Source of the DNA: Closterium sp. NIES-65
Taxonomy: Eukaryota; Streptophyta; Zygnematophyceae; Desmidiales; Closteriaceae
Assembly (NCBI GenBank): GCA_948144175.1
Contig: CANXME010000106.1
Span: 1,240,001 to 1,304,000, forward strand
Length of the DNA stretch: 64,000 nt
Direction: 5' to 3'
How positions within the stretch are numbered: the first letter of the stretch is position 1; the number at the start of each line of letters is the position of its first letter. Positions 51,601-61,933 of this stretch are shown here, in pieces. The translations under genes were made by a program, and so were the position numbers. The notes beneath the pieces were generated by a model, which made no database searches, was not told the origin of the DNA, and was given only the letters and a program-made list of their open reading frames with translations.

Positions 51601-52758
51601 GGGGTCTACCGGGGGAGGACCTGGCGTAAGGAAGAGCGGCGGCGGTGGGAGGGGAGCACTGCGGTAGGGGAAGAGACGATAGTAAGGTACCGACTCGTCA
51701 AAGGTGACGTCCTGAAGGACAGAACACGGCGCGAGGTGGGGTGGTAAAACTGCCACCCAAGCGCGTCAGGGGGGAAGCTAATGAAGACGCAGGGAACAGC
51801 ATGGGGGGAGAGCTTGTCTGCACACAAGTCGCGGAAAAACGCCCAAGATCCCAAACCCGAAACGCACACGCATCGCCAACCTTCCCCGTCCACCGCAAGG
51901 TGGGGGATGTCTCTAGAAAGGAGACCCGGGGCTGAAGGTTGAGCTAATGCGCTGCGTACTGAACCGCAAACGGCCACAGAAAATGGGGGGCAGCCGCATG
52001 GATCATGGACGTACGAGCGACGTCCATGACCATGCCAATGCGGCGCTCAGCAATCCCATTTCGCTGAGGAGAGGCCGAAAGCATAAAGGTCTGACGGGTG
52101 CCCTTTGCTCAACAGAAGGCTCCCAGACGGGTAGAGGAAAACTCCCCGCCTCTGTCCGAGTGCAGACGCAGAACAAGAAAGTCCGAGTCGGAACCCTCTC
52201 TGAGCTAGAGACGAGCTACGCGGATCCAGTCGATCAACACCTCAGTGACGTCACCCTTGCTGCGCAACGGGAAGACTGTCAACCACCAACAGGAAGGAAC
52301 GCTCGTGCCCCTGGCCACAGACGCGGGCGGGGCCCCACACGTCCATGTGGAGAGTCAAGAGAGGAGCCTCTGTCGGAGGAAACTCGGAGGAGTGAGGGGC
52401 GGCGCGCTGTCGCCCCTCGACGCAGGGGACGCAGGTAGGGGCAGGCCGCGGAGGTAGGGGAGGGAGAGACCGGGGGAGACCAGAGACAAGGACACGGGAG
52501 GCCATGACTCGGAGACGAGGGAGGGAGGGATGACCAAGGCGGTGGTGCCAAAGGAGAGTCTGGTGGGACAGCAGACGAAACGAGCAGGGAGCACACTCAG
52601 GACCAGACCTGGACGCTGCAGCAAACACCTGACTCGACGCAGCTACCTGACCAGACTCAGTAGCCGGAGGAGACTCAGTAGTAAGTGTGTACAGGCTCGA
52701 CCCCGGGCAACGGGTGAACGTGGCCAAGTGTCGGCCTGTCCGAGCACATGTGCAGTGG
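51601..52758 (-). pseudogene. C6 integrase
   Basis: LLWHHRLGHPSLPRLRVM, CVPCVEGRQRAAPHSSEFPP, HMDVWGPARVCGQGHERSFL (first Asp), a disrupted middle with SDRGGE-like remnants near 52140, then FLWPFAVRSALAQPS-frame pieces and VPYYRLFPYRSAPLPPP. Frameshifts at about 52255 and 51980. Confidence 0.8.
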
Positions 52759-53635
52759 TGTTATGTGATGCTATCATTTGCATTCACGTCTATCTGCCTC
52801 CCATCATGTGTTCGTGCGTTGCATGTGTGAAATGAGCGTGCGCAAGAATTTGTTTTTTTCTGTGGTTTGGATTTTCTGAGTGTGTGTGAATGTTATTTGG
52901 CTTGAGCAGATATTTGAAGTGATTCACTGCTCAAGAGCTTTCCGACGAACCAAGTATCGCTTTAATCGGAGCACGAACAAGTAAGTTACGAACGTTGGAG
53001 TTCGTATGCTTTTGATATTTGGTTGTGGTGACTATGGGGAGTTGTGGGGTTGACTCAATATGGGGTACAGACTTTTGGGGGTTGGGAAATTCGTCTTTTC
53101 TACTGTAGTTGCTGCCAAGTGGTTGGGAGAAACCAAACCAGGTTGGCAAGTGTGGCCAAGTGGGTTGAGGTGGATGGCATGAGTTGGGAAAGGGACAAAT
53201 GTGAAAGTGGGGTTGCCTATGGGGAAGGGAATTGTGTGGCATGGGGTTTCCTTGGTTGGGGAATCTCTTGGGACCTTCCCTCTCGTCCTCCTCTTTCCTC
53301 CTACCTGGTTTAGTGCTACTCTAACTCTCTTGTGTGGAACCCTTGTGAACTTGTGAAACTATTGTGAGTGAATTTAATTTCTATGTGGCAGCATACCCCC
53401 TGGTGCGCCGAGAAACATAACTCGAGATTTACTCCACCTTTTGATACGATTCAAATTGGGAATGATAGCCACAAACAAGGGCTATAACATACTCGAGTTT
53501 AAGACGATTCTAACAGTGCACGTTTCGTCGACAACGTTTCTTGTGAAGTCGACGTTTCTGTCCAGAATTCTAAGCCAACGATTTTGAGAATTTTTGGCAC
53601 CTAATCTTCGTAGACTCCGTCCTTAGTCTCTAACA
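52759..53635 (+). repeat. C8 5' LTR
   Basis: 877 bp, TGTTATGTGATGC...GTCTCTAACA. Contains the candidate promoter for the element; no clear TATA box is evident near a defined start. Confidence 0.95.
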
Positions 53636-53637
53636 AG

Positions 53638-53649
53638 TGGTATCAGAGC
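53638..53649 (+). promoter_or_regulatory. C8 primer-binding site
   Basis: tggtatcagagc, a perfect 12-base complement of the tRNA-iMet 3' end, two bases from the LTR. Unlike C1-C6, what follows (tgattaagg) shows no tRNA-like extension. Confidence 0.9.
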
Positions 53650-53871
53650 TGATTAAGGACTTTGTGGAGAGTCTACTGAAGTGTGAAGACCCTCCTAGAC
53701 CCACCATGGCCTGTGGGCGTGCCTAAGTGGAGTTCTTGAGGTTGGATGTGACTTCCGCTAAGGGGAAACTCTGCCGAAATTTCGTTGGCGCCGTCACTTG
53801 TGAAGATTGTGTGGATCTACATTGTGACCAGCAAAGGGGGGAGCTGAAACCTCTGATTGGGAGCAGAGGAG

Positions 53872-56727
53872 ATGAATCAAGGGAGTGGAGATGCAGCTGA
53901 GAAGAGGAGAGAACCGCCACCATCCAAGATCGAAGCTTTGGATGGCTCCAACTACGAGGAATGGAGCGGGCGGATGCGGAGCGCCTTCAAGCGCTACAAG
54001 CTGCTGAAAATTGCAATGGGAGAGGAGAAGATGCCGGGGGAAGGAGACGCCCGCGATCGGTGGATTGAGAAGAGTGCGGTGCTGTACGACTTGATTCTAC
54101 AGTCGGTCAACAACGACATGTTCCAGCATATCAAGGATTTGGTGGAGCTCGATGACTCGGGACCGAAGGCGTGGAAGCTGCTACGCGACGTGGTTCAACC
54201 CAACACGCTGCCGATGGTGATCGTATTGGAGAAGGAGTTGGCTGCCCTCTCCATGCGGCCGGGAGATGATGTGAAGCCGGTCCTTGACAAGATCAAGGAC
54301 ACCTATGCGAGGATGGCAGTGGCGGGCAGCGAAGTGTCGCACATGCAACAGTGCACCAAGATCATCTCGGTGCTCGACAACTTGTGGGACAACCTCATCC
54401 CCACCCTCAACGTTCAGCAGGACAAATGGACGCCTGAGTGGCTACGGCAGTTGATCGTGCAGGAGGACTTCCGCAGGCGCCACATGGGAGGTGGTGCTGC
54501 CAACAAAACTGCTGAGGGGTATGGAGCTGCAGGAGGCAGCAGAGGAAGAGGGGGAGGGAGAGGCCGAGGCCGTGGGAGAGGCTTTGGCAGAGGAAGAGGC
54601 CGAGGTGACTACAACGAGGGGCATGGGAGCTCTGGTGGCAAGGGGAGTACCCGAATGGAGGGTGCGTGCTGGTACTGCAAGAAGGCTGGACACCCATGGT
54701 TCAAGTGTTTCAGCCGGCCTGAAGGATGGGCGCCTCCAGGCATGAAGCCGCCAAGTGGTGAACGTGCACGAGGTGGTGCTGTGCAAGGTTCAGGTGCACA
54801 AGGTAAAGCCGACCCTGGTATGTTCCTCATGGTTGAGGACGTGCAAGGGAGTGCGGGTGATGTGGGTTCAGTTGGGAAGGTTGTGATGCACCCCCTCACT
54901 CACTGGGTGATCGATTCAGGTTGCACAAGTCACATGACTCCACGGGCAGATTTGCTTGATGAGGTGAATCCCCCTGGGAAGATAAAGTTTGTGGCTGCCG
55001 CTTCAGGTGCCTTGCTCCCTGTGATTGGTGTTGGGAATGCCAAGGTTATGGGAGCTAATGGGGGGCTTGTGGGGCTGGGAAATGTGCTGTTGGTTGAAGG
55101 TTTATCCGCTAACCTCCTCTCTGTGCGCCGGCTGCAGAAAAGCAAGGCCAAAGTTACGTTCGGCCCAACCAGCTGCCGTGCAAAGCTTGGGAAGTTGCTG
55201 CTGTGGGATTTGGAGGAGAAGAGCAGCTGCATCAAGGACCTGTGGCAGCTGCCCATCATCCCTTGGAATGGGAAACCTCCAGCAACGGCAAAGGCAGCGG
55301 CAGCGGCTAAAGCAAGTGCGGGAGGAGAGGAGACTGCACCAACTGCTGGGGCCCTGGATGCAGTCAAGAAGGTGCAGCAGCCACAGCAATCACATGGTGA
55401 GGTGCTTGCTGGTGTGGATGCAACGGCTGCATGGGCAAAGGCTTCTTCTGGGAGTGGTGAGGCCGATTGGGAGACGTGGCACGAGAGGTTGTGCCACATC
55501 AACATTCCGATGCTGCAGAAATTGGTGAAGGATGGGAACCTGAAGGGATTGGAGGTGAAGGGGGCAGCAAGGGAGATTGGGAGCTGCCCTACATGCCTTG
55601 AGACCAAGTTCACAAAGTTTCCCTTCAGCAGCAGCACGGGACCAGCGAAGGCTCCACTTGCACTTGTGCACATGGACGTGGTGGGCCCCACGAGGGCCCC
55701 TTCTCTCTCGGGCAGCCGCTATTTCCTAACCATTGTGGATGACCACACACGTGCGGTGTGGGTCTACCCTCTCAAGACTAAGGGGGAGGTGGCAGCGGCT
55801 CTTCTCAAGGAGTGGATGCCGAGAGCACAAAGGGAGAGCGGACACAAAGTGAAGGTGATCTGCACCGACAATGGGGGAGAGTTCATTGGCGCTGTTTTTG
55901 AGGCGGTGCTGAAGAAGAAGGGGATCCAGCATCAGCTCACGGTGCCCTACAACCCTCAGCAGAACGGCGTGGCTGAGCGGTTCAACCAGACCCTGCAGGA
56001 AGGTGCTCGCACTCTCCTTGGGCGTGCAGGGCTGCCGGATCCGTTTTGGGTGACTGCACTACGGCAGGTCGTTGTTGTGAAGAACCGGGTGCTGGCGACT
56101 GTGGGGGACAAGCAGTGGGTCCCCTACACCAAGTGGTATGGGAGTGCGCCTGGAGTTAACATGCTGAGAACTTATGGCTGCATGGTGGTGTTTCATGTGC
56201 CTAAGGAGAAGAGGGGAAAACTGGAAGCTTCTGGGAGATGGGGTGTGCATTTGGGGCTTGCTAAGGATCACAAGGGCTGGCTGATTTGGGACTTGACCAG
56301 CCAGCAGCTGACTGTGTCGAGGGATGTGAAGTTCCTTGAGTCCTTGTACTACAAGGAGTGGAAGCAGCAGCAGCAGAAGCTTCCCACTACACCGCTGATC
56401 ATTGAGGCTGATGAGGTGCAGCGGCCTTCGAGGCAAGTGCAGGTCACTGTCTCAGAGGAGGAGATTTCTGGGGTGTTTGAGGATGGGGGAGAACCTGAGG
56501 TGGAGGAGCAGCAGCAGCAGCAGCCGCAGCAGCAGCAGCAAGATGCTTCACAAGGTGCCGCACGTCCGGCTGACCGTCCTAGGAGGGATGTGCGCCCTCC
56601 TAACCGGCTGACCTATGCGAGCCGTGGCACGCCAAGTGTGGTACCGGCTGGAAGTGTGGCTGAACAAATGGATGAGGATGAGATAGCGTATTGCTATGGA
56701 GCTGCAATGAGATGGTTTGGTGGATAG
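53872..56727 (+). CDS. C8 gag-protease-integrase polyprotein, 951 aa, intact
   Basis: The start is the first ATG in frame (MNQGSGDAAEKRREPPPSKI); the frame is open 5 codons further up but without ATG. Residues about 20-210 are a UBN2/Retrotran_gag_2-type gag (ALDGSNYEEWSGRM). An Arg/Gly-rich stretch precedes a perfect CCHC knuckle from residue 266 (CWYCKKAGHPWFKC). Protease has DSGCTSHMT with Asp348. Integrase has the zinc domain WHERLCH (His537) with CPTC, and the catalytic triad Asp602, Asp666, Glu702 with exactly 35 residues between the last two. A Gln-rich tail (EEQQQQQPQQQQQ) precedes the stop. Normal copia polyproteins continue into RT and RNase H and reach 1300 aa or more; this one stops at MRWFGG. 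Products could form particles and an integrase but not a reverse transcript. Confidence 0.93.
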   Translation: MNQGSGDAAEKRREPPPSKIEALDGSNYEEWSGRMRSAFKRYKLLKIAMGEEKMPGEGDARDRWIEKSAVLYDLILQSVNNDMFQHIKDLVELDDSGPKAWKLLRDVVQPNTLPMVIVLEKELAALSMRPGDDVKPVLDKIKDTYARMAVAGSEVSHMQQCTKIISVLDNLWDNLIPTLNVQQDKWTPEWLRQLIVQEDFRRRHMGGGAANKTAEGYGAAGGSRGRGGGRGRGRGRGFGRGRGRGDYNEGHGSSGGKGSTRMEGACWYCKKAGHPWFKCFSRPEGWAPPGMKPPSGERARGGAVQGSGAQGKADPGMFLMVEDVQGSAGDVGSVGKVVMHPLTHWVIDSGCTSHMTPRADLLDEVNPPGKIKFVAAASGALLPVIGVGNAKVMGANGGLVGLGNVLLVEGLSANLLSVRRLQKSKAKVTFGPTSCRAKLGKLLLWDLEEKSSCIKDLWQLPIIPWNGKPPATAKAAAAAKASAGGEETAPTAGALDAVKKVQQPQQSHGEVLAGVDATAAWAKASSGSGEADWETWHERLCHINIPMLQKLVKDGNLKGLEVKGAAREIGSCPTCLETKFTKFPFSSSTGPAKAPLALVHMDVVGPTRAPSLSGSRYFLTIVDDHTRAVWVYPLKTKGEVAAALLKEWMPRAQRESGHKVKVICTDNGGEFIGAVFEAVLKKKGIQHQLTVPYNPQQNGVAERFNQTLQEGARTLLGRAGLPDPFWVTALRQVVVVKNRVLATVGDKQWVPYTKWYGSAPGVNMLRTYGCMVVFHVPKEKRGKLEASGRWGVHLGLAKDHKGWLIWDLTSQQLTVSRDVKFLESLYYKEWKQQQQKLPTTPLIIEADEVQRPSRQVQVTVSEEEISGVFEDGGEPEVEEQQQQQPQQQQQDASQGAARPADRPRRDVRPPNRLTYASRGTPSVVPAGSVAEQMDEDEIAYCYGAAMRWFGG

Positions 56728-56925
56728 TGTTTTGAAACAGACGCTGCAGAGTGTGCTACAGATTTGAGCAAAGAGGAGATGTTGGAAGTGGGATGTTGGA
56801 AGGAGATGATTGTCCATTGAGATGAGTGTTGGAAGTGAATGAAGCTTGCGGGAATGAGTGTGCATTGAGGGTGCATGCTTGAGCTATGGCATGTGGGATG
56901 ATGGTTGGCAGCCAGAGGGGGAGTT
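56728..56925 (+). pseudogene. C8 RT/RNase H deletion scar
   Basis: Between the ORF stop and the 3' LTR, a reading of W-K-x-M-K-L-A-G-M-S-V-H followed by TGA is nearly recoverable. It matches the last codons of the C9 RNase H at 62868-62905, and the sequence after it (gcatgcttgagctatggc) is also shared. So about 2 kb of RT and RNase H is missing by internal deletion. Confidence 0.8.
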
Positions 56926-57803
56926 TGTTATGTGATGCTATCATTTGCATTCACGTCTATCTGCCTCCCATCATGTGTTCGTGCGTTGCATGTGTGAAAT
57001 GAGCGTGCGCAAGAATTTGTTTTTTTCTGTGGTTTGGATTTTCTGAGTGTGTGTGAATGTTATTTGGCTTGAGCAGATATCTGAAGTGACTCCACTGCTC
57101 AAGAGCTTTCCGACGAACCAAGTATCGCTTCAATCGGAGCACGAACAAGAAAGTTACGAACGTTGGAGTTCGTATGCTTTTGATATTTGGTTGTGGTGAC
57201 TATGGGGAGTTGTGGGGTTGACTCAATATGGGGTACAGACTTTTGGGGGTTGGGAAATTCGTCTTTTCTACTGTAGTTGCTGCCAAGTGGTTGGGAGAAA
57301 CCAAACCAGGTTGGCAAGTGTGGCCAAGTGGGTTGAGGTGGATGGCATGAGTTGGGAAAGTGACAAATGTGAAAGTGGGGTTGCCTATGGGGAAGGGAAT
57401 TGTGTGGCATGGGGTTTCCTTGGTTGGGGAATCTCTTGGGACCTTCCCTCTCGTCCTCCTCTTTCCTCCTACCTGGTTTAGTGCTACTCTAACTCTCTAG
57501 TGTGGAACCCTTGTGAACTTGTGAAACTATTGTGAGTGAATTTAATTTCTATGTGGCAGCATACCCCCTGGTGCGCCGAGAAACATAACTCGAGATTTAC
57601 TCCACCTTTTGATACGATTCAAATTGGGAATGATAGCCACAAACAAGGGCTATAACATACTCGAGTTTGAGACGATTCTAACGGTGCACTTTTCGTCGAC
57701 AACGTTTCTTGTGAAGTCGACATTTCTGTCCAGAATTCTAAGCCAACGATTTTGAGAATTTTTGGCACCTAATCTTCGTAGACTCCGTCCTTAGTCTCTA
57801 ACA
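56926..57803 (+). repeat. C8 3' LTR
   Basis: 878 bp, differing from the 5' LTR at about eleven substitutions and one single-base indel by eye. Confidence 0.95.
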
Positions 57804-57808
57804 AGTGG

Positions 57809-58248
57809 GTCACCCGCTGACTCGCAGGAGTGAACTGGTCAACACCTCTATCCTGTAGATCAGCTCCACTCACCAAGTTTGTAGAGAACGAGGGTAGGTA
57901 GAGACCTGACAGGGTGCCAGAGGGGGCTGCTGGGCACGGTAAGACAGTGGAGAAGCTAGCAAGGACAGGACCCCCAGAGGGGTCTGCCAGGGAGACCGCA
58001 ACTGGCCGACTAAGCGGCGGAAGTGTGGTGCGGTCTCGAAAGAAGGAGCGGGAAGCACCCGAGTCAAGGGTGAAGGTGTGTAAGGCCTGAGCCGACGTAG
58101 TACCTGAGAGAGCACACTCACCAACACCTGGGGCAGCAGACGCACTAGTACCTAGAGCAGCAGCCTCACCAGCACCTAGAGCAGCAGCCTCAATGCCCGG
58201 GTCAGGTGGAACACACAGGTAACAGCCACCCTGATCACTAGTAGGCAT
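57809..58248 (-). pseudogene. C6 protease
   Basis: Minus frame MPTSDQGGCYLCVPPDPGIE, Ala/Gly repeats, then LHTFTLDSGASRSFFRDRTT: the DSGAS motif is intact. PSFSTNLVSGADLQDRGVDQ follows, and the frame is cut by C8 after SQRVTHL. Confidence 0.85.
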
Positions 58249-58850
58249 TGCTTACATGGCAGTGAGGATAGCATCATAGTCAAGGCTATAGATATCTACC
58301 TACAGCCGAAGCAGCTACACCCAGTCGGGGAGCTCAGCCGCGTCGCTAAACTCTGTACGCCAGGCGTTGCTCAGACGGGCGAAGCAGTGGGACTTTGTGT
58401 GACCACTTGTCCCGCAAGTCTCACCAGTCCGAACACGAGTGCTAATAACGTACGGGCAGCGAGCAGTACTCAGCGACCCTCCACTCTAAGCGTACCACTC
58501 ACCAAGCTGCTGGGGTGAAAGAGTCTCTCTCAGACAACGCTGCTGCTGCACCAGGCCACTACAAGAAACTCCCAAACTACCCACTCCAGGACGTCTCCCA
58601 CTACTGCCACCCCGACAGTTCCAACTGGTGTACTACTCACGAAGCTGTTGGGGGGTGAGGGACTCACGTGGGCGACGCTACAGCTGCATCCTGCCACTAC
58701 AAGCAGCTGCGGAACTACTCACTCCAGGACGACTCCCACTACGGCCACCCAGACAACCCTAACTAGCGTACCACTCACGAAGCTGTTGGGGGTGAGGGAC
58801 TCACGCGGGCGACACTGGAGCTGCATCTGGCCACTCCAGGAGGAGCAGTA
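58249..58850 (-). pseudogene. C6 REWY-module repeats and CX13C zinc-finger-like domain
   Basis: On the minus strand, TLSPQQL.EWYA-like modules occur at about 58815-58770, 58680-58628 and 58540-58495, roughly 140 bp apart. Then comes a Cys-rich module (CPYVISTRVRTGETCGTSGH, TKSHCFARLSNAWRTEF) with spacing C-X13-C-X4-H-X4-C at 58450-58340. One stop interrupts LPDWV-LLR. Confidence 0.7.
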
Positions 58851-59720
58851 GCAGTAGAAAGAGCAGCAGCAGTAAGAGCTGTTATAGTCAAGAGTCCACT
58901 TAGAGGTCGCGGATGCCCATGAAACCGCCTAAGCAGAATCTGACGTCTTCAAACCGCCTCTGTTCAAAACGCCGTCACGTTCAGCTCCAATAACACATAA
59001 AGCTGAAACTTAGGCAGCAATTAGCCTTAGGTGTCTGCTTTCTAACGATGTATTGCTTGCTTTCACCAGAGGTGTATGCGCTACGTTGTGAACAAAAACG
59101 TAAACTCGGCTGAAAAACGTGTATTCTCATTGATGCAAGGAAGAGGTGAGGTACAACATTGCCTAGGGGACAAGGAGGGCTGTAGAGTCCCACTTGACCA
59201 CCTGTACTTCTTGTCTCATTCTCTGTCCCTGCACCATTGGCATGAGAACAATAAAAGGGTGGCAAGGGAAATGCTGCCAACAGTGCACCATGACTACGAA
59301 ACAGTGAATTTCGGCAGCTGTCACGCAATGCTCACATGTTAGATCGTTCTGAAACTTTGTGACCACGTTCAAAGCAAAGTAAAAAACTGCCAGACCGAAT
59401 TTCAGACCAATCAAAGCTTGGTAGACGAGTCAGCAGCCGAAATGGTGAACTCGAGTGTTACCAAAAAGGAGTAACACACACTTCCGGGATGCCATAAGTC
59501 TTGAAAGATAAAATGTTGTCACGCCTTGGTAACTGCTTCGAAAACTCTGAAACTTTGAGGGTTTGAAGAACACAAGTTGAACAACCTCCCTACAAAATTC
59601 CAGAAGCTGAGCAGGCTTGTAGGCCGAATGGGAGTGCGATGACCGTGCCACTGTAATGTGTTGGCACAACAAGAGCAGCAGTAACAGCAGTACGAGCAAG
59701 TCAGTGCTCACCAGTGGCGA
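58851..59720. other. Unassigned lower-GC segment in the gag position of C6
   Basis: About 0.85 kb without the GC-rich repeats seen on either side and with no match to gag of C1 or C2. Frames of 60-115 codons exist on both strands, for example plus 59076-59342 and minus 58981-59328, but I recognise no domain. It could be captured host sequence or a decayed insertion. No TSD or terminal repeat is apparent. Confidence 0.5.
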
Positions 59721-59763
59721 GAAGGGCAGGCGTACGATGCCGCTACCACTGAAGAACGAGAGC

Positions 59764-60060
59764 TCCGTGGCAGCTGCAGGGGTGGCTGCTCCAGGGGCGG
59801 CAGTTGTAGGGGCGGCTGATCCAGGGGCGACTGCTCCAGGGGCGTCTGCTATAGGGGTGGCTGCTGCTGTGGCGGCTGCTCCAGGGGCTGCTGCTGCAGT
59901 GGCGGCTGCTCCAGGGGCGGCTGCTGCAGTGGCGGCTGCTCCAGGGGCGGCTGCTGCAGTGGCGGCTGCTCCAGGGGCGGTTGCTGCAGTGGCGGCTCGG
60001 CTGCTGGGCGACTCGGCGGCTCAGCTGCTCGGCGGCTCGGCGGCTCTGCTGCTCGCTAGG
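59764..60060 (-). repeat. 30-bp GC-rich tandem repeat in C6
   Basis: Units of gctccaggggcggctgctgc plus ten more bases, in at least five copies from 59785 to 59990, encode Ala/Gly or Pro/Leu-rich frames depending on reading. Lies between the unassigned segment and the 21-bp leader. Confidence 0.8.
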
Positions 60061-60960
60061 GGCGGCGACGAGGCCGGGTAGGGGCGGCGACGGGGCTGGT
60101 AGGGGCGGCGACGGGGCCGCGTAGGGAAAGGAGCGGCGACGGGGCCGCTAGGGGCGGCGACGAGGCCGCGTAGGGGCGGCTACGAGGCCGCGTAGGGGCG
60201 GCGACGGGGCCGCGTAGGGTTATAGGCAGCGACGGGTCTGCTAGGGGCGGAGACGGGGCCGCGTAGGGGCGGCGACAGGGCCGCGTAGGGAGGGAAGAGG
60301 CGACGGGGCCGTGAGGGGCGGCAACGGGGCCACGTAGGGGCGGCGACGAAGCCGCTAGGGGCGGCAACGGGGCCGCGTAGGGGCGGCGACGAAGCCGCTA
60401 GGGGCGGCAACGGGGCCGCGTAGGGGCGGCGACAGGGCCGCGTAGGGAGGGGAGCGGCGACGCGGCCGCTAGGGGCGGCGACTGGGCCGCGTAGGGGCGG
60501 CAACGGGGCCGCGTAGGGGCGGTGACGGGGCCGTGTAGGGAGGGGAGCGGCGACGGGGCCGCTAGGGGTGGCGACGGGGCCGCTAGGGGCGGCGACGGGG
60601 CCGCGTAGGGGCGGCGACGGGGCTGCGTAGGGGCGGCGACGGGGCCGCGTACGGAGGAGAGCGGCTACGGGGTTGCTAGGGGCGGCGACGGGGTCGTGTA
60701 GGGGCGGCGACGGGGCTGCGTAGGGGCGGCGACGGGTTGCGTAGGGGCGGGAACGGGGCCGCGTAGGGAGGGAGGCGGCAACGGGGCCGCTAGGGGCGGC
60801 GACACGGCCGCTAGGGGCGGCAACAGGGCCACGTAGGGGCGGCGACGGGGCCCCTAGGGGCCGCGAGGGGCCTGGAAGGGCGGCGACAGGGCCGCTAGAG
60901 GCGGCGACGGGGCCGCTAAGGGTGGCGCGAGGGGCCGTGAGAGGGGCCTCTAAGAGAGCT
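60061..60960 (-). repeat. C6 leader: 21-bp GC-rich minisatellite
   Basis: About forty units of the form gtaggggcggcgacggggccg. It is the reverse-strand equivalent of the C4 unit. Confidence 0.9.
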
Positions 60961-61054
60961 TGACAGAAGGGTAGCCCACAAGGCGCGCCTCGGGAAAGAG
61001 CGACTGTCGCTCCGGTCAGAAAAAAAAGTTTCAGTGGTGGTCCCAAGGAAGCGT

Positions 61055-61081
61055 TCCCACTAGGGAACCTGCTCTATACCA
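61055..61081 (-). promoter_or_regulatory. C6 primer-binding site and hairpin
   Basis: Minus TGGTATAGAGC abuts the LTR (one base missing relative to TGGTATCAGAGC), then AGGTTCCCTAGTGGGAAC as in C1 and C4. Confidence 0.8.
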
Positions 61082-61207
61082 TGTGAAGAAATGAGGAATG
61101 AATGAACTAGCAAGCAGGTGGGTACAAGTAGGAAAACCTAGAAGTGTCGTACCCCATATTGTCTACCCCACTACAGCCTACAAGGACTATAGCATATGAG
61201 TTTGACA
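61082..61207 (-). repeat. C6 5' LTR
   Basis: 126 bp, minus TGTCAAACTCATATGC...TTTCTTCACA. Confidence 0.92.
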
Positions 61208-61212
61208 GCCCC

Positions 61213-61517
61213 ACCTCCAGTGCCGGTACCTTGATCTCTAGAACCTCCAGAACCATAACCTCCAGCACCTCCAGCTCCAGCACCTCCACCACCAAAACCT
61301 CCAGCACCTTTAGCTCCTGTACCTCCAGGATCAGAACCTTCAGCACCTCTAGGTCTAGTAACTCCAAGACCAGAACCTCCAGCACCTCCAGCTCCAGTTC
61401 CTCTAGGGCGTAGGGCAAAAGTACGAGTGGCAGTGCGTCGGGTAGCGCGTGAGGGCAGTGTGGGGCAGTGCGCACTAGGGGGCTGTAGGTACGGACCTAA
61501 CCTAGCCTCGGATACCC
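61213..61517 (-). pseudogene. C5 leader and linker-like repeats
   Basis: ggaggtgctggaggttc-type 9- to 15-bp repeats (61213-61410) and a short leader. It begins at 61517 with the PBS-like GGGTATCCGAGGC. No gag motif recognised. Confidence 0.55.
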
Positions 61518-61648
61518 TGTAAGAAAAGGTAAACAGCGGAATGATAAACTATGAGGTATGAGAGATACAAGTATTAATCCTAGAAGGTTTGTACCCTATA
61601 CAGGCTACCCCATCACATCCTATAACAACAAATATATATAATTTGACA
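61518..61648 (-). repeat. C5 5' LTR
   Basis: 131 bp. Closely resembles the plus-oriented LTR at 36129-36257 (shared atatatatttgttgttatag). Belongs to an older subfamily than C1-C4. Confidence 0.8.
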
Positions 61649-61933
61649 CCTTTAACTAACGACATCTACTAAGTCACATGGTAATACCCGTTGCTGGCCG
61701 TTTGAATTACCTCTAATTTTGAATTGGCATATTTTGTTGTCTTCCTAACTGCGACTACACTAGCATCGTCGGTGCCTATGCAATGTATTTGTGGCATTTG
61801 GAATGATCACACACGCGACGATCGCTCGTGGTGAGCCCTTTCTTGATCTTCATGGCACTATATGATTTTCTGATTATTCTCCTCACCTTCTCGTCTCCTA
61901 GAACTTCCCGGGTGCTTTTTCCTTCCTAGCTAT
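61649..61933. other. Low-GC spacer, nothing recognised
   Basis: About 285 bp between C5 and C9 without open frames or repeats that I can name. It is among the few possible single-copy stretches on the right side. Confidence 0.4.

Larger units (their letters stand above)
52759..57803 (+). mobile_element. C8: young Ty1/copia-type element with gag-protease-integrase but no RT
   Basis: 877- and 878-bp LTRs (52759-53635, 56926-57803), about 98.7% identical by eye, with TSD agtgg (52754-52758, 57804-57808). PBS tggtatcagagc starts two bases after the LTR, and ccagagggggag is the polypurine tract. The only ORF is a clean 951-codon gag-protease-integrase frame. RT and RNase H are missing except for the last 15 or so codons. 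Sequence, LTR length and gag type differ from C1-C6, so it is a separate lineage, shared with C9. Inserted in C6 between protease and integrase. Confidence 0.95.
47715..61207 (-). mobile_element. Ty1/copia element C6, full length, gag-less, carrying C7 and C8
   Basis: The 126-bp LTRs (47715-47840, 61082-61207) have TSD gcccc (47710-47714, 61208-61212). In minus order: PBS TGGTATAGAGC, 21-bp-repeat leader, 30-bp repeats, an unassigned 0.85-kb segment in place of gag, repeated REWY modules and zinc-finger module, protease, [C8], integrase, linker, [C7], RT, RNase H. The RT catalytic box carries a stop. Confidence 0.93.
45831..61648 (-). mobile_element. Old Ty1/copia element C5, 3'-truncated, split by C6
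   Basis: 5' LTR at 61518-61648 (131 bp, TGTCAAATTATATATATTTG to TTTTCTTACA). The PBS-like GGGTATCCGAGGC abuts it on the minus strand. Leader and gag-side linker run 61517-61213. After C6 come the integrase-RT region 47709-46725 and RT/RNase H 46724-45831. Both C6 junctions carry gcccc. Heavily decayed, 3' LTR missing. Confidence 0.72.

Noticed and set aside
59076-59342. Transposase-like ORF in the unassigned C6 segment
   Set aside because: A faint resemblance of SAEKRVFSLM to hAT dimerisation motifs is too short, and nothing around it fits a transposase.
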